Source: Chitinophaga caeni (lineage in GTDB: Bacteria; Bacteroidota; Bacteroidia; Chitinophagales; Chitinophagaceae). Taken from it: a stretch of 64,000 nucleotides of DNA. The stretch spans positions 1,690,001 through 1,754,000 of the forward strand of contig NZ_CP023777.1 of the NCBI RefSeq assembly GCF_002557795.1, written 5' to 3'. Below, in pieces: positions 8,670 to 18,100 of this stretch (position 1 is the first letter of the stretch; each line of letters begins with the position of its first letter). The position numbers were made by a program, and so were the translations under genes. The notes beneath the pieces were generated by a model. The model made no database searches and was not told the origin of the DNA. It saw only the letters and a program-made list of their open reading frames with translations.

Positions 8670-10340
8670 ATGAAAAAACAATTGCTCATTATATCATCTT
8701 TATTAGGTGTAGCGCTCACGCAGCCTGCATGTAACAAAGATTTCCTAGACAGACCTTACCAAAGGGAAATTGAAGACAAAACATTTTGGACTAACGCCAA
8801 CGATGCCAACCTCGCCTTAAATGCTTGTTATCAACAAATCGATTACGGTGAATGGAGCATTTATGATGATGGTAAAACAGATAACGCTCACGCACAATAT
8901 CCTTGGGAAAGTGCTGCCACGGTGATTTCTGCCGGCGACGTTACTTCTGCTAACAATGTTGACTGGAGCTTTGAAAGTATCCGCCGTGTCAATAACTTCC
9001 TCGACAAAGTCCAGGATGTGCCTATGGATGCTGATCTGAAAGCCCGTTTCGAAGCCGAAGCACGTTTCCTGAGAGCGTTCCGTTATGCTAATATGATGAA
9101 TCAATTCGGTGATGTGCCCATTATGACTTTCCTGCCGGATCTAACCAATTGGAATGTTCCCAGGGACAAGCGCGCCGATGTGTTAAAATTTATCATCGAT
9201 GAATTAAAAGCGGTAGCAGCAGTATTACCGCCAAGCTACGGTGGCTCCCAATACAATGAGGTTGGTCGTATAACTAAAGGGGCGGCAGTGGCATTGCTCG
9301 CTAGGGTTTATCTATATGAAGGAATGTGGACGGAAGCAGCGGAAGCGGCCCAGCAAGTAATGGGTATGAATTACGACCTGTTTAAAGTTTCGGAAGAGTC
9401 TGCTTCTGATGCTGCGGATGATTATTCCCAGTGGGTTGACTTTGCCAATGCTGATGAAGAGAAGCGTTTCCGGTTAGGTTTGAGAAGCTATGAACAACAG
9501 TTTTGGGCTAAGAATAACAATAATGTGGAAGTGATATTGGATCGCCAGTATTTGGAGCAAAAAGATCCGAAGTATGTAAATACTTACTTGCTTTCAGATG
9601 ATTTAGGCGGATGGAGCTCCGTTACGCCGACGCAAGCTTTGGTGAATGACTATATGAGTTTTAAAACGGGCAAACCTGTAGCGGCGCTTGATCCTGCTGT
9701 ACGTGCTCAACGTTATGAGAACCGTGAATCAGACCCTACTTTTTATGATGAATATAAGAACAGGGATCCCCGTTTTTATGCTTCTATCTTGTTTGAACAT
9801 GCTCCTTGGAACACGATCACGCAAGGATATGAATTTACCTGGATTCCCGGTGGTAACAACTGTTCCCGCACCGGTTATAACTTCCGTAAATTCGTTGATC
9901 CTGCTGCATGGCAAGCCGGGTTGGATAACTATGCCAATCACCCGATCATCCGTTTCGCGGAAGTTTTGCTGACTTATGCTGAGGCTAAAACTGCCGCTAC
10001 GGCTGCCGGAACGCAACCTGAAGCGAGTGTTTACGATGCCTTGGATCGTATCCGCGTACGTGCTGGAATGCCGGTAATTGATCGTGCTGAATATAATACT
10101 GCTGCTAAGTTGATGCCTGTAATCCGCCAGGAAAGAAGGATTGAATTAGCATTGGAAGGACAACGTTATATGGATATTCGTCGCTGGGAAACTGCCCCGA
10201 ACGTGATGACTACCATTTACAATATCAGCAATGGTTTGGCGCAGACCCGCTCTTGGTCGGACAAGTTGTATTTGATGCCGATCCCATTATCGGAAACGGA
10301 TAAGAATCCAAACTTGTTGCCGAATAATCCCGATTATTAA
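8670..10340 (+). CDS. SusD/RagB surface lipoprotein (locus 1)
   Basis: A 556-residue SusD-family nutrient-binding lipoprotein. ATG 8670 is preferred because it gives a clean lipoprotein signal, MKKQLLIISSLLGVALTQPACNKDF, with the lipobox cysteine in QPAC; an upstream GTG at 8646 would add eight residues. Family features are ALNACYQQID, the TPR-like FEAEARFLRAFRYANMMNQFGDVPI, and the C-terminal RQERRIELALEGQRYMDIRRWE. It sits on the extracellular face of SusC and captures substrate. Translation is probably coupled to susC, whose stop is 26 bp upstream. Confidence 0.95.
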   Translation: MKKQLLIISSLLGVALTQPACNKDFLDRPYQREIEDKTFWTNANDANLALNACYQQIDYGEWSIYDDGKTDNAHAQYPWESAATVISAGDVTSANNVDWSFESIRRVNNFLDKVQDVPMDADLKARFEAEARFLRAFRYANMMNQFGDVPIMTFLPDLTNWNVPRDKRADVLKFIIDELKAVAAVLPPSYGGSQYNEVGRITKGAAVALLARVYLYEGMWTEAAEAAQQVMGMNYDLFKVSEESASDAADDYSQWVDFANADEEKRFRLGLRSYEQQFWAKNNNNVEVILDRQYLEQKDPKYVNTYLLSDDLGGWSSVTPTQALVNDYMSFKTGKPVAALDPAVRAQRYENRESDPTFYDEYKNRDPRFYASILFEHAPWNTITQGYEFTWIPGGNNCSRTGYNFRKFVDPAAWQAGLDNYANHPIIRFAEVLLTYAEAKTAATAAGTQPEASVYDALDRIRVRAGMPVIDRAEYNTAAKLMPVIRQERRIELALEGQRYMDIRRWETAPNVMTTIYNISNGLAQTRSWSDKLYLMPIPLSETDKNPNLLPNNPDY

Positions 10341-10370
10341 GCCAGGGCTTATTGTATGAATTTATATTTT

Positions 10371-10397
10371 GGGGCGCTTCCAATTTGGGGGCGCCCT
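10371..10397 (+). terminator. GC-rich hairpin after susD
   Basis: GGGGCGC pairs with GCGCCCT across a 12-nt loop, 30 bp after the susD stop. The tail CCTTGTT is only weakly T-rich. It is the likely end of the locus-1 transcript. Confidence 0.55.
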
Positions 10398-10402
10398 CCT
10401 TG

Positions 10403-10429
10403 TTCACGGATTTCACGGATTTCACGGAT
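10403..10429 (+). repeat. Three tandem copies of TTCACGGAT
   Basis: The 9-mer TTCACGGAT occurs three times in a row. Related text appears near 10984 (GTCACGGATTTCACGG), 11418 (the reverse-complement style TGTGAAATCCGCG) and 23533 (GTCACGGAT, then TTTCACGGAG). All are intergenic, so this is a dispersed short intergenic repeat of this genome. Confidence 0.6.
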
Positions 10430-10480
10430 GACGGGGAGACATGGAGATGCGGAGATACTTAGAATGAGATTTCGTTGCTT

Positions 10481-10996
10481 TTATTTTTTTAGGGATTGGA
10501 AGTAGGTAAGAAGTCGTTGGTCGATGTCTCCAAGGAAGGCAGGTTCTTTACTGCCTTTGGCTGCAAAGTAAATGGGGGTGCGGGAGTTGCCGTCTTCTTC
10601 ATGGATGGGTGGGGAGGCTTCAGCATTGAGCGTGGGTACAACCGATTTTTTATTGAAGAGAATGTAAGCGTGTCCTTGGAGGAGTAGGTAGGCGCCCAAG
10701 TTGCTTTTTAACAGGTATATGAAGGGTTGCATTTCCGGGTCTTCGCTATTGAGGTCGATGCTGGTCACTTTTTTGTCGCGGATGGCGGCTGTAAGTTTGC
10801 TGTGTTTTTGTTTGGTTTGCTTGTCGACCAGGTAAATGGTTTGGATGACCTCTTCGGTGGAAAAGTAAATTTTATAATTATTGTTGAGAACTTCGAATTC
10901 TTTTTTTGGCTTTTTAGTCCACAGCTTTAGTTCTTGTGCCATGGAAGAATGGCAGAGGGCGATAGCTGCTATTATTATAAGGGTCACGGATTTCAC
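10481..10996 (-). CDS. Secreted hypothetical protein
   Basis: A 171-residue protein with a clear Sec signal (MKSVTLIIIAAIALCHSSMA, cleavage after SMA-Q). The mature part is Lys-rich with predicted beta-strands (NYKIYFSTEEVIQTIYLVD, SNLGAYLLLQGHAYILF) and ends in a short helix. I find no known domain and no cysteine in the mature part. It is a single-gene unit facing the locus-1 terminator. Shadow frames on the plus strand over the same span have no better features. Confidence 0.7.
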   Translation of the reverse strand: MKSVTLIIIAAIALCHSSMAQELKLWTKKPKKEFEVLNNNYKIYFSTEEVIQTIYLVDKQTKQKHSKLTAAIRDKKVTSIDLNSEDPEMQPFIYLLKSNLGAYLLLQGHAYILFNKKSVVPTLNAEASPPIHEEDGNSRTPIYFAAKGSKEPAFLGDIDQRLLTYFQSLKK

Positions 10997-11652
10997 GGTT
11001 TACACAGATTTTATATTTTGGATTGGATTATAGGATTTTTTGATTCATCTATTTTCTTTCACGGATAATGAAAGACGATTTTAGTTCCGAATTATCATAG
11101 TTATGATCCTATTTCAGATTTAATTTAACGATTTATCATTGTTGTCCGACTAAATTTTCAATGAAAAAATTATCATCGTCTCAAAAGTTCGATTAAACGG
11201 TGCGAAGTTCTACGGTTTTATTGTTGGGCTACCGGGATTTGAATATATCATCCTGCTCTTCTGTCCTTGAGCAGGTAAGGAATCCAAGTAAATTTAATGC
11301 AATTTTAGTCGGACAATAATGATAATTTATTATTAAAGCCCCCCAAAATTAACCCAGCAAATCCCCACAAATGCTCACCATACTCAATAAATCAACCTCA
11401 ACCGCTAAATAAAAACTAAAATACCTAATCTGTGAAATCCGCGTAATCAGTGAACTTACCCGTTAAATTGGTATAATTTTCACGCATATCCTTCAATCAG
11501 TGAACATTTTTGAAGAGAATCCTATTATGTGATTTCCCGAAAATACTTCCTATCTTACTAGCCACGTTATGTATTCCACGAAAAGATTGATACGGTCATC
11601 TGAGAAATAACTTTCTGTTAATATAGGGCTCTTTAATTTTGTTCGTATTGCT
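10997..11652. other. Long intergenic region with repeat text and a MITE-like element
   Basis: No gene is seen in these 656 bp. The left part holds TTTCACGG-type repeat text. The centre holds the MITE-like element listed at 11131-11328. The part after 11330 is AT-rich and includes TGTGAAATCCGCGTAATCAGTG-like intergenic repeat text before the sigma factor gene. Confidence 0.6.
11131..11328. repeat. MITE-like element, copy A (~198 bp)
   Basis: The ends form a terminal inverted repeat of at least 22 bp with two mismatches: left end TCATTGTTGTCCGACTAAAT (11136), right end TTTTAGTCGGACAATAATGA (to 11322). The inner sequence has no ORF. It shares several blocks with the element at 57217-57525, including GAAGTTCTACGGTT versus GAAGTTCCACGGTT, ATCATCCT, and TCCTTGAGCAGGTAAGGAAT versus TCCTTGACCAAGTAAGAAAT. 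Two diverged copies with matching ends in one window fit a non-autonomous transposable element. Confidence 0.7.
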
Positions 11653-12234
11653 ATGGAAATGAAATCAATCATTATGATGCCAGGCTTAATAGCTCGACTG
11701 AAAAGCGGGGACGAACAAGCATTCAAGGAATTGTTACAACTCCTTGGTCCCAAGGTATTGAACTATTGCAAGAAAAAGGTGCACAACGATCAAGATGCAG
11801 AAGAGTTGTTGCACGACATTTTCCTAAAGCTGTGGCATTTTAGGGAGAAGATCGATACATCTGCCGATGTACAGATATTGCTATTTACGATGGCAAGAAA
11901 CCATATATTGAATTTTATCCGCAAAAAGAGCTTGGAATTTACCGATCTGCCGGCCGAAACGGTAGCACTCATTGCAGAAGAACCTCCGATTATACAAAGA
12001 ATTGATCTCGCCGCCCTGCAAGTACAATATCAACAAATCATGCAACGCCTCGGTGAAAAGCAGCGAAAAGTATTCAAACTTAGCCGCGAAGATGGGTTTT
12101 CCCATAAAGAAATAGCCGAAATGATGGGTATCTCTACCCGCACGGTCGAAGCGCATATTCACAGCAGCTTAAAAGTGATGCGTTCGGAGTTTAAGGATGC
12201 TTACATTTTGTTAGTGCTGTTTTTGTTGAGGTAG
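11653..12234 (+). CDS. ECF RNA polymerase sigma factor, separated from its usual partner
   Basis: A 193-residue ECF sigma factor. Region 2 includes DAEELLHDIFLKLWHFRE and the following TMARNHILNFIRKKS. Region 4 is a helix-turn-helix, SHKEIAEMMGISTRTVEAHIHSSL. Several ATGs lie close together at 11653, 11659, 11674 and 11677, so the exact start is uncertain. The C-terminal tail is unusually hydrophobic (AYILLVLFLLR). FecR normally follows directly, but here the nearest one (13993) lies 1.76 kb downstream, past an unrelated HTH-pentapeptide gene. It probably still serves the second SusC/SusD locus. Confidence 0.92.
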   Translation: MEMKSIIMMPGLIARLKSGDEQAFKELLQLLGPKVLNYCKKKVHNDQDAEELLHDIFLKLWHFREKIDTSADVQILLFTMARNHILNFIRKKSLEFTDLPAETVALIAEEPPIIQRIDLAALQVQYQQIMQRLGEKQRKVFKLSREDGFSHKEIAEMMGISTRTVEAHIHSSLKVMRSEFKDAYILLVLFLLR

Positions 12235-12537
12235 ATAGCATCATATTTATTGAAAATACCACCCATGTTTCGAGGTGCCATATTAATTCCACCGCGATAT
12301 AAACATTCCTGTTCGAATAAACAGCTTTATTCGTATTATAGCTTTAGTTGATATTGATTTTTATCATAATTTATTATCCAATTCCGGAAATATATTAACT
12401 CGATAAACACATTCCCACTCCCAGTTGTCAAAAACAACTATAAGTAGTACGCAAACAACCACAAGTAGCGCTATTTATAGGGGTTTAAGAGGTTGGGCGA
12501 TGTAATTTTACGGAGTTAATAATTTAATTTGAAAAAC
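12235..12537 (+). promoter_or_regulatory. Intergenic region with paired direct repeats before the HTH gene
   Basis: No gene is seen. Two related 13-mers, CAACTATAAGTAG (12435-12447) and CAACCACAAGTAG (12456-12468), start exactly 21 bp apart, two helical turns. AGTTGT/ACAACT also form a small inverted repeat at 12423-12439. The spacing fits a cooperative repressor site, plausibly for the HTH protein encoded at 12538. This is inference from pattern only. Confidence 0.4.
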
Positions 12538-13470
12538 ATGGTAATAAAATTAATTGGCAATAAAATTGCCGAAGCCCGGAAAAAAATGGGAATGTCACAA
12601 GCCCAGTTAGCAGAGCAAATTTCTATCAGTCCGCAAGCTGTTGGTAAATGGGAAAGGGGGGAGTCTATCCCCGATATGGTTACCTGTTGCAGGCTAGCGG
12701 AAATTTTTGGCGTAGATTTGAATTACTTCACGGATTATATAGACATGCCCGCCTCCAGTTTAGGTTCAGTGCAGGAAAACGCACCTTTGCCTGGCACACA
12801 TATTGAATCCATCCCTGTAGCTCCGGCCAACCGGCAAAACCATTTTAGCGGCAGTAACTTGCCCCAAAGTGACTTTGCAGGAGTGATCGCCCATAAATCA
12901 ACTTTTAATGGTAGCGCTTTGCGTGGCTCAGATTTTTCGGAGGCCGATCTTACGGGAAGTATCTTTAAAGTTAGTGATGCCAGGGAAGCTAATTTTTACA
13001 AAACGAATTTAACGGGCTGCACCTTTTCCATACTCAATCTTGCCGCGGCAAGTTTTAATGAGTCTGTTCTCTTGCGAACCGAATTTAGTAAATGTGATAT
13101 GACAGGGGTGAAATTCTCCAACTTGGAATTACAGGAAGTTAAATTCAATGTTCAAGAATTGAAAGGAACTGAATTTCACAATTGTGTCTTCAATGCAGTA
13201 CGGTTTAAGCATTGTGATTTGAGGGGACAATGTTTTGATGGGCAGCAGTTTATTGATGTTAGTTTCGATAAGACAGATTTAACCGATGTTACATTTAGGG
13301 ATGCCACACTCAAAAATATTACTTTCATTGCCCCCTTTGCCCTGACGAATAAATACTACAAGAGCATTAAAACCATCTGTTTCGATGGTGCAAAGATGGA
13401 TAAACTTACCTACGCGAAATTGAAAGGATGGGGCGCGGATTTGGCAAATGTTACATTAATTACCCGGTAA
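12538..13470 (+). CDS. Xre-type HTH domain fused to pentapeptide repeats
   Basis: A 310-residue two-domain protein; ATG 12538 is preferred over TTG 12529. The N-terminus (~1-65) is a Cro/C1-type helix-turn-helix: IAEARKKMGMSQAQLAEQIS, then PQAVGKWERGESIPD. After a Pro/Ala-rich linker (~75-105), residues ~110-290 are pentapeptide repeats of the A(D/N)Lxx type, e.g. ALRGSDFSEADLTGSIF, KTNLTGCTF, KCDMTGVKF, KHCDLRGQCF, KTDLTDVTF. The repeats should form a right-handed quadrilateral beta-helix, which in Qnr/MfpA proteins mimics DNA. A DNA reader joined to this fold suggests a regulator, but the target is unknown. It sits between an ECF sigma gene and the FecR gene. Confidence 0.85.
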   Translation: MVIKLIGNKIAEARKKMGMSQAQLAEQISISPQAVGKWERGESIPDMVTCCRLAEIFGVDLNYFTDYIDMPASSLGSVQENAPLPGTHIESIPVAPANRQNHFSGSNLPQSDFAGVIAHKSTFNGSALRGSDFSEADLTGSIFKVSDAREANFYKTNLTGCTFSILNLAAASFNESVLLRTEFSKCDMTGVKFSNLELQEVKFNVQELKGTEFHNCVFNAVRFKHCDLRGQCFDGQQFIDVSFDKTDLTDVTFRDATLKNITFIAPFALTNKYYKSIKTICFDGAKMDKLTYAKLKGWGADLANVTLITR

Positions 13471-13992
13471 TGTGGATGTGTAGCATTCTAAAAATCTGAT
13501 CCTTCCAACTGTAAGTGCCATATGATTACAAAAAAATACGGCATGTGCTTTTATAAATAGAATCCAGGATGAAAAATGCCCCTTGAATTAGGCCTGAAAA
13601 TTTTGAGTGTACGGGGGATTAATGGACTAGGACCTAGCTTTTCTAAATGGAAAATCCGTGAGCATTAGACTAGGTCCTTGTCTTCTAAATTAAATTTTCC
13701 ATTTCTAAATAGTACATATTGCTGCGAGGAATTTTGATATTGTTATTACTCGTTATAAATTAAAACTTTTTTGTCTGCGTTACCCGCTTTCTTGATATAT
13801 CATTACGGAATTTTAGACCCGCTTAAAATTGCACCGGGCTAGTTTTATCATTTAAGAATTACCAATCATTGTTGTGATATTATTTGTCTTTTTTCAAAAA
13901 AAAAGCCCTTTTACTAAGTACCCCGCCCAAAATATGTGTATATAATAATAGAAGCCTGCCAATAATGGCTATTAAAGGCATAAGATTATTAT
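13471..13992. other. Intergenic region with nested inverted repeats
   Basis: No gene is seen in 522 bp. Two inverted repeats overlap: AGGACCTAG (13629-13637) with CTAGGTCCT (13670-13678), and AAATGGAAAAT (13645-13655) with ATTTTCCATTT (13694-13704). The pairs are interleaved, so they can form alternative hairpins or a pseudoknot but not both as simple stems. The region before 13993 is AT-rich and probably carries the promoter of the FecR-SusC-SusD unit. Confidence 0.5.
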
Positions 13993-14990
13993 ATGGATTC
14001 CACTAGTTTTGAACAACTGTACAAGAAGATTCAAGAGAAGCAAGCATCTCCGGAAGAAATAAAGGCTTTCTTCGAAGCCGTTGCGCAATTGCGTAATGAG
14101 GCTGAGTTGGAAGCAATATTGCCGCATGATGAATGGCAAGAATTACAGGGAGATGAATCATTGCAACCCCAGCTTGAAAAACATATTTTACAAAGTATAC
14201 ATACCGGGCGCCGAAAGCAACCGAAGAGTATCAAGAGGAGGTTGCAACCGCTCATGAAATATGCCGCCATTATATTATTGGCAATTTCCGGTTTCTGGAT
14301 TTACCGCTATGCAAGCCAACCGGAACAAGCTTTTGTAACGGCTTTCTCCGGCACGGGTGAAATCAAGAAAATCGTATTGCCGGATAGCTCGATCGCTACC
14401 CTCAATGCCGAATCATCATTAAAATACCCTGAAACATTCGCTGATAGCAGGGATGTTTATCTCAAAGGGGAAGCCTTTTTCGAGGTCAATACCAATGCAG
14501 ATCACCCATTTATCGTTCATTCAGATAAAATTCAAACGCAGGTTTTGGGTACCAGTTTCAACGTTAAATCTTACGATGAAGAAGATCCTACCGTAACCGT
14601 TCTTTCAGGTAAGGTAAAGGTCGCTGATAATCAAAATACGGCTAAATCGGCTGTTCTTACACAGGGAGATCGGCTCGTTTACGCGCTTAACGATGGCCGA
14701 CTCAACGTCAGCAACGACAGTCTTAACCTGGCTGCTGATAGTTGGAGAAAGGGCATGATCAATATGGACAACCTCAGCCTCGCGCAGGTAGCCGCTATAT
14801 TGGAACGTTGGTATGATGTCAAGATAGAATTGGCATCACCGGGAATTGCCGCCAAGGTATTTGCCGGAACGGGGGGACGCATTCGAATGCTTCTTTAAAG
14901 GAAATATTGGATTCAATTTGTTTCATATTCAACCTTCGTTATGAACAGCATGGAAATATAATTCGCATTGAAAAACAACAAACCGAATGA
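13993..14990 (+). pseudogene. FecR anti-sigma factor frameshifted at a G6 tract
   Basis: The intact part is 301 residues: N-terminal sigma-binding region, membrane helix near 92-108 (YAAIILLAISGFWIYRY), FecR domain (VLPDSSIATLNAESSL, YLKGEAFFEV, VLGTSFNVKSY) and the start of the C-terminal domain (ILERWYDVKIEL). After AKVFAGTGG the frame runs into RIRMLL and a stop at 14896. One extra G in the run GGGGGG (14871-14876) restores the expected ending: NASLKEILDSICFIFNL, then RYEQHGNIIRIEKQQTE, stopping at 14990. So it is a single-base frameshift in a homopolymer. It could be a real mutation, phase variation or a sequencing error. SusC follows 117 bp later. Confidence 0.85.
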
Positions 14991-15107
14991 TCATGACACG
15001 ATAATCAACTAACAAATTAATTACGGACAGCCACGGAAAAATAACGCCTCAGTGAAGGCGCCGGGGGAAACTATTGCCTATCAAAATGTAAATCTTAATC
15101 CAATTAT

Positions 15108-18100
15108 ATGAACCTATCATTACCTAAATTTCAACGAAGTAAGCGGGGCAAAATAGCTAGCCTGCTCTGCTTTCTCCTATTTATCGGCAGTGGCATGGTG
15201 AGATCCATCAATGCCATGGCACAAGATACCAAGGAGCAGATCATCAGCATCCATCTCAAGGATGCCAAAGTTGTGGAAGCTTTCCGTCATATCGAGAAAA
15301 ATTCTTCCTTTAAGTTTTTATATGATAAGTCTTTGGAGTCCTTCCCCAAAAGGGTCACCATCCAGCAGAATAAAATTACTGTTGCCGCCGTATTACAGGA
15401 GATCGACCGCCAAACTGGTCTCCAGTTTAATGAATCAAATAACACGATCGCGGTTTCTTATAAATCTCAAAATAATTTAGGCGCTACTAGTGCACAAGCA
15501 GCTGCTAGGCATGAAGTGACAGGCGTGGTAAAAGATTCCACGGGCTTGTTGCTCGTTGGTGTAACCGTAGCCGTGAAAAATGGTAAAACGGGAACAGGTA
15601 CCGATGTAAACGGCCGCTTCGTGCTGAATGTGCAGGATGATGATGTGCTGGTGTTCTCCCTGATAGGTTACCGCACGATGGAAGTACCTGTGAATAAAAG
15701 GAAACATATCGAGGTGATCATGCAACTGGCCACTTCTGCATTGGAAGAAGTGGTAGTGGTTGGTTTCGGTCAACAGAAGAAAATCAGCTTGGTGGGTGCG
15801 CAGGCTACCATCGCACCGAAAGAACTGAAATTGCCTACCTCTAACTTAACGAATTCTCTCGGTGGCCGCGTTGCTGGTTTAGTTTCCGTACAGAGAACAG
15901 GCGAATTGGGTTATAATGATGCTAATATATACATCCGCGGTATCTCCACGTTCAGTAGTGGACTGAGCGCCCCGCTTACCTTGGTAGATGGGGTTCCGCG
16001 TGATATCGCCAATATCGATCCCGAAGATATCGAGAGCTTTAGCGTGTTGAAAGATGCTTCTGCTACCGCGGTATACGGTGTACGTGGTGCAAATGGCGTA
16101 ATCCTGATTACTACGAAAAGCGGTAAGGCAGGTAAGGCAAACTACAATGTTCGTTATTCCGAAGGCATTACGGCCTTTACCAAGCTGCCGGAATTTACCG
16201 ATGGCGCCACTTATATGGAAATGTCGAACGAGGCGTTAACTACCCGTGGAAATGCACCTGTATATTCTGACGATGCAATTCAGCAAACCAGGGATGGTAG
16301 CGATCCTTATCTATATCCTAGCGTTGATTGGTTTGACGAGATATTTAATAAAACGGGTCATGTTCGCAATGCGAATGCCAATATCAACGGTGGTTCTGAG
16401 AACGCCATCTATTACGTTGGTTTAGGGTATTACGATGAACTAGGTTTATATAAAACGGATGATTTATCGAAATACAATTCATCGATCTACCTCAAAAGAT
16501 ATAATGTTACCTCTAACTTAACTTTGAAGCCTTCTAAAACTACAACGATAAAATTAGGTTTACAAGGTTATCTATCAAATGTAAACCTTCCTACAACGGG
16601 CGTGGGAGATTTGTTCGACGATGCTTATTTCATGTCGCCAATCCAGATTCCCACCAAATACCCCGATGGTAAAGTGGCAGATATCCGCAGTGGCGGATTA
16701 AGTAACCCTTGGGCCAGCCTTACGCAAAAAGGCTATGCGAACCAATGGCGCAGCCAAATATATTCCAACTTGAGGCTGACGCAAGAGTTGCCTTTCATTA
16801 CCAAGGGCTTGTCCGTAACGGGTATGTTCTCTTTCGATGCTTACAACTACACGAGTAACCGTTATACCAAGTCTCCCGATACATACCTGGCAACAGGTAG
16901 GGACGATGAAGGGAACCTGGTTTACGAACAAACGGCCATCGGTACCGAATACCTGGAATACACGAAATCCAACCAAGGTGAAAGGACATTCTACACCGAA
17001 GCAGCCTTAAATTATGCCCGCGAATTTGGTGCGCATAATGTAACCGGTATGTTGTTGTATAACCAAAGCGATTTGATCAACACTTATGCCAGCAACTTGG
17101 AATCTTCTCTGCCTTACCGTTTCCAGGGTTTGGCAGGCAGGTTTACTTACGGCTATCAAAATCGTTATTTCGTAGAGGCCAACTTCGGCTATAATGGTTC
17201 TGAAAACTTTGCACCCGATAACCGCTTCGGTTTCTTCCCTTCAGGTGGCTTAGGTTGGGTGATGTCTGAAGAAAGTTTCTTCAAGCCTTTGAAAAAGTAT
17301 ATCCAGCAGTTTAAAGTACGTTTCTCCCATGGTATCGTGGGTAATAGTAATATTTCCGGTCGCCGCTTTGCATACTTATCCACGGTGAGTTCTTCTACCG
17401 GAGGCTATACCTTCGGTAAAGATCTCGGCACCAGCTATCCTAACAAGGGGCATGGTAAAGAAATCGGTGAATACGGGGTGGATGTACAATGGGAAACTTC
17501 CCGCAAAACGAACCTCGGTTTCGATATCACTTTACTCGGTGAAAGTTTGACCATCCAAGCGGATCTGTTTAAAGAACACCGCAGCGGTATTTTCTTACGC
17601 CGTACTTCTTTACCTGCTTACGTGGGTATGATTAACCAACCTTTCGGTAACGTAGGTATCATCGATAATAAAGGTATTGACCTGTCTATGAACTATAACA
17701 AGCGTTTCGGTGATTGGAATATCAGCCTATTGGGCAACTTTACATACAACCGCAACGAGGTAGTAGAAAATGATGACCCCGCCTGGAAATATCCTTGGCT
17801 GGAACGTAAAGGACAAAAAGTGGGACAACGCTACGGTTATGTAGCTATGGGCTTATTCGAGTCTGATGATGAGGTGAAAAATGCGCCGAGGCAAACAGGG
17901 GATGTTCGTGCAGGGGATATCCGTTACAAGGACATCAACGGCGATGGCGTTATCAACTCTTATGATGAGGTGCCAATCGGTTATGGAAATATCCCTGAAA
18001 TCGTTTACGGTTTCGGCTTCACGGTGGGGTATAAATCTTTCGCTTTATCCACGCTCTTCCAAGGTGCCGCCAATGTTGATTTCATCCTGAGCGGTGAAGG

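Noticed and set aside
10496..10930. Plus-strand ORFs over the secreted hypothetical gene
   Set aside because: Rich in Phe, Gly and Val with no signal or domain, while the minus strand has a proper signal peptide and balanced composition.
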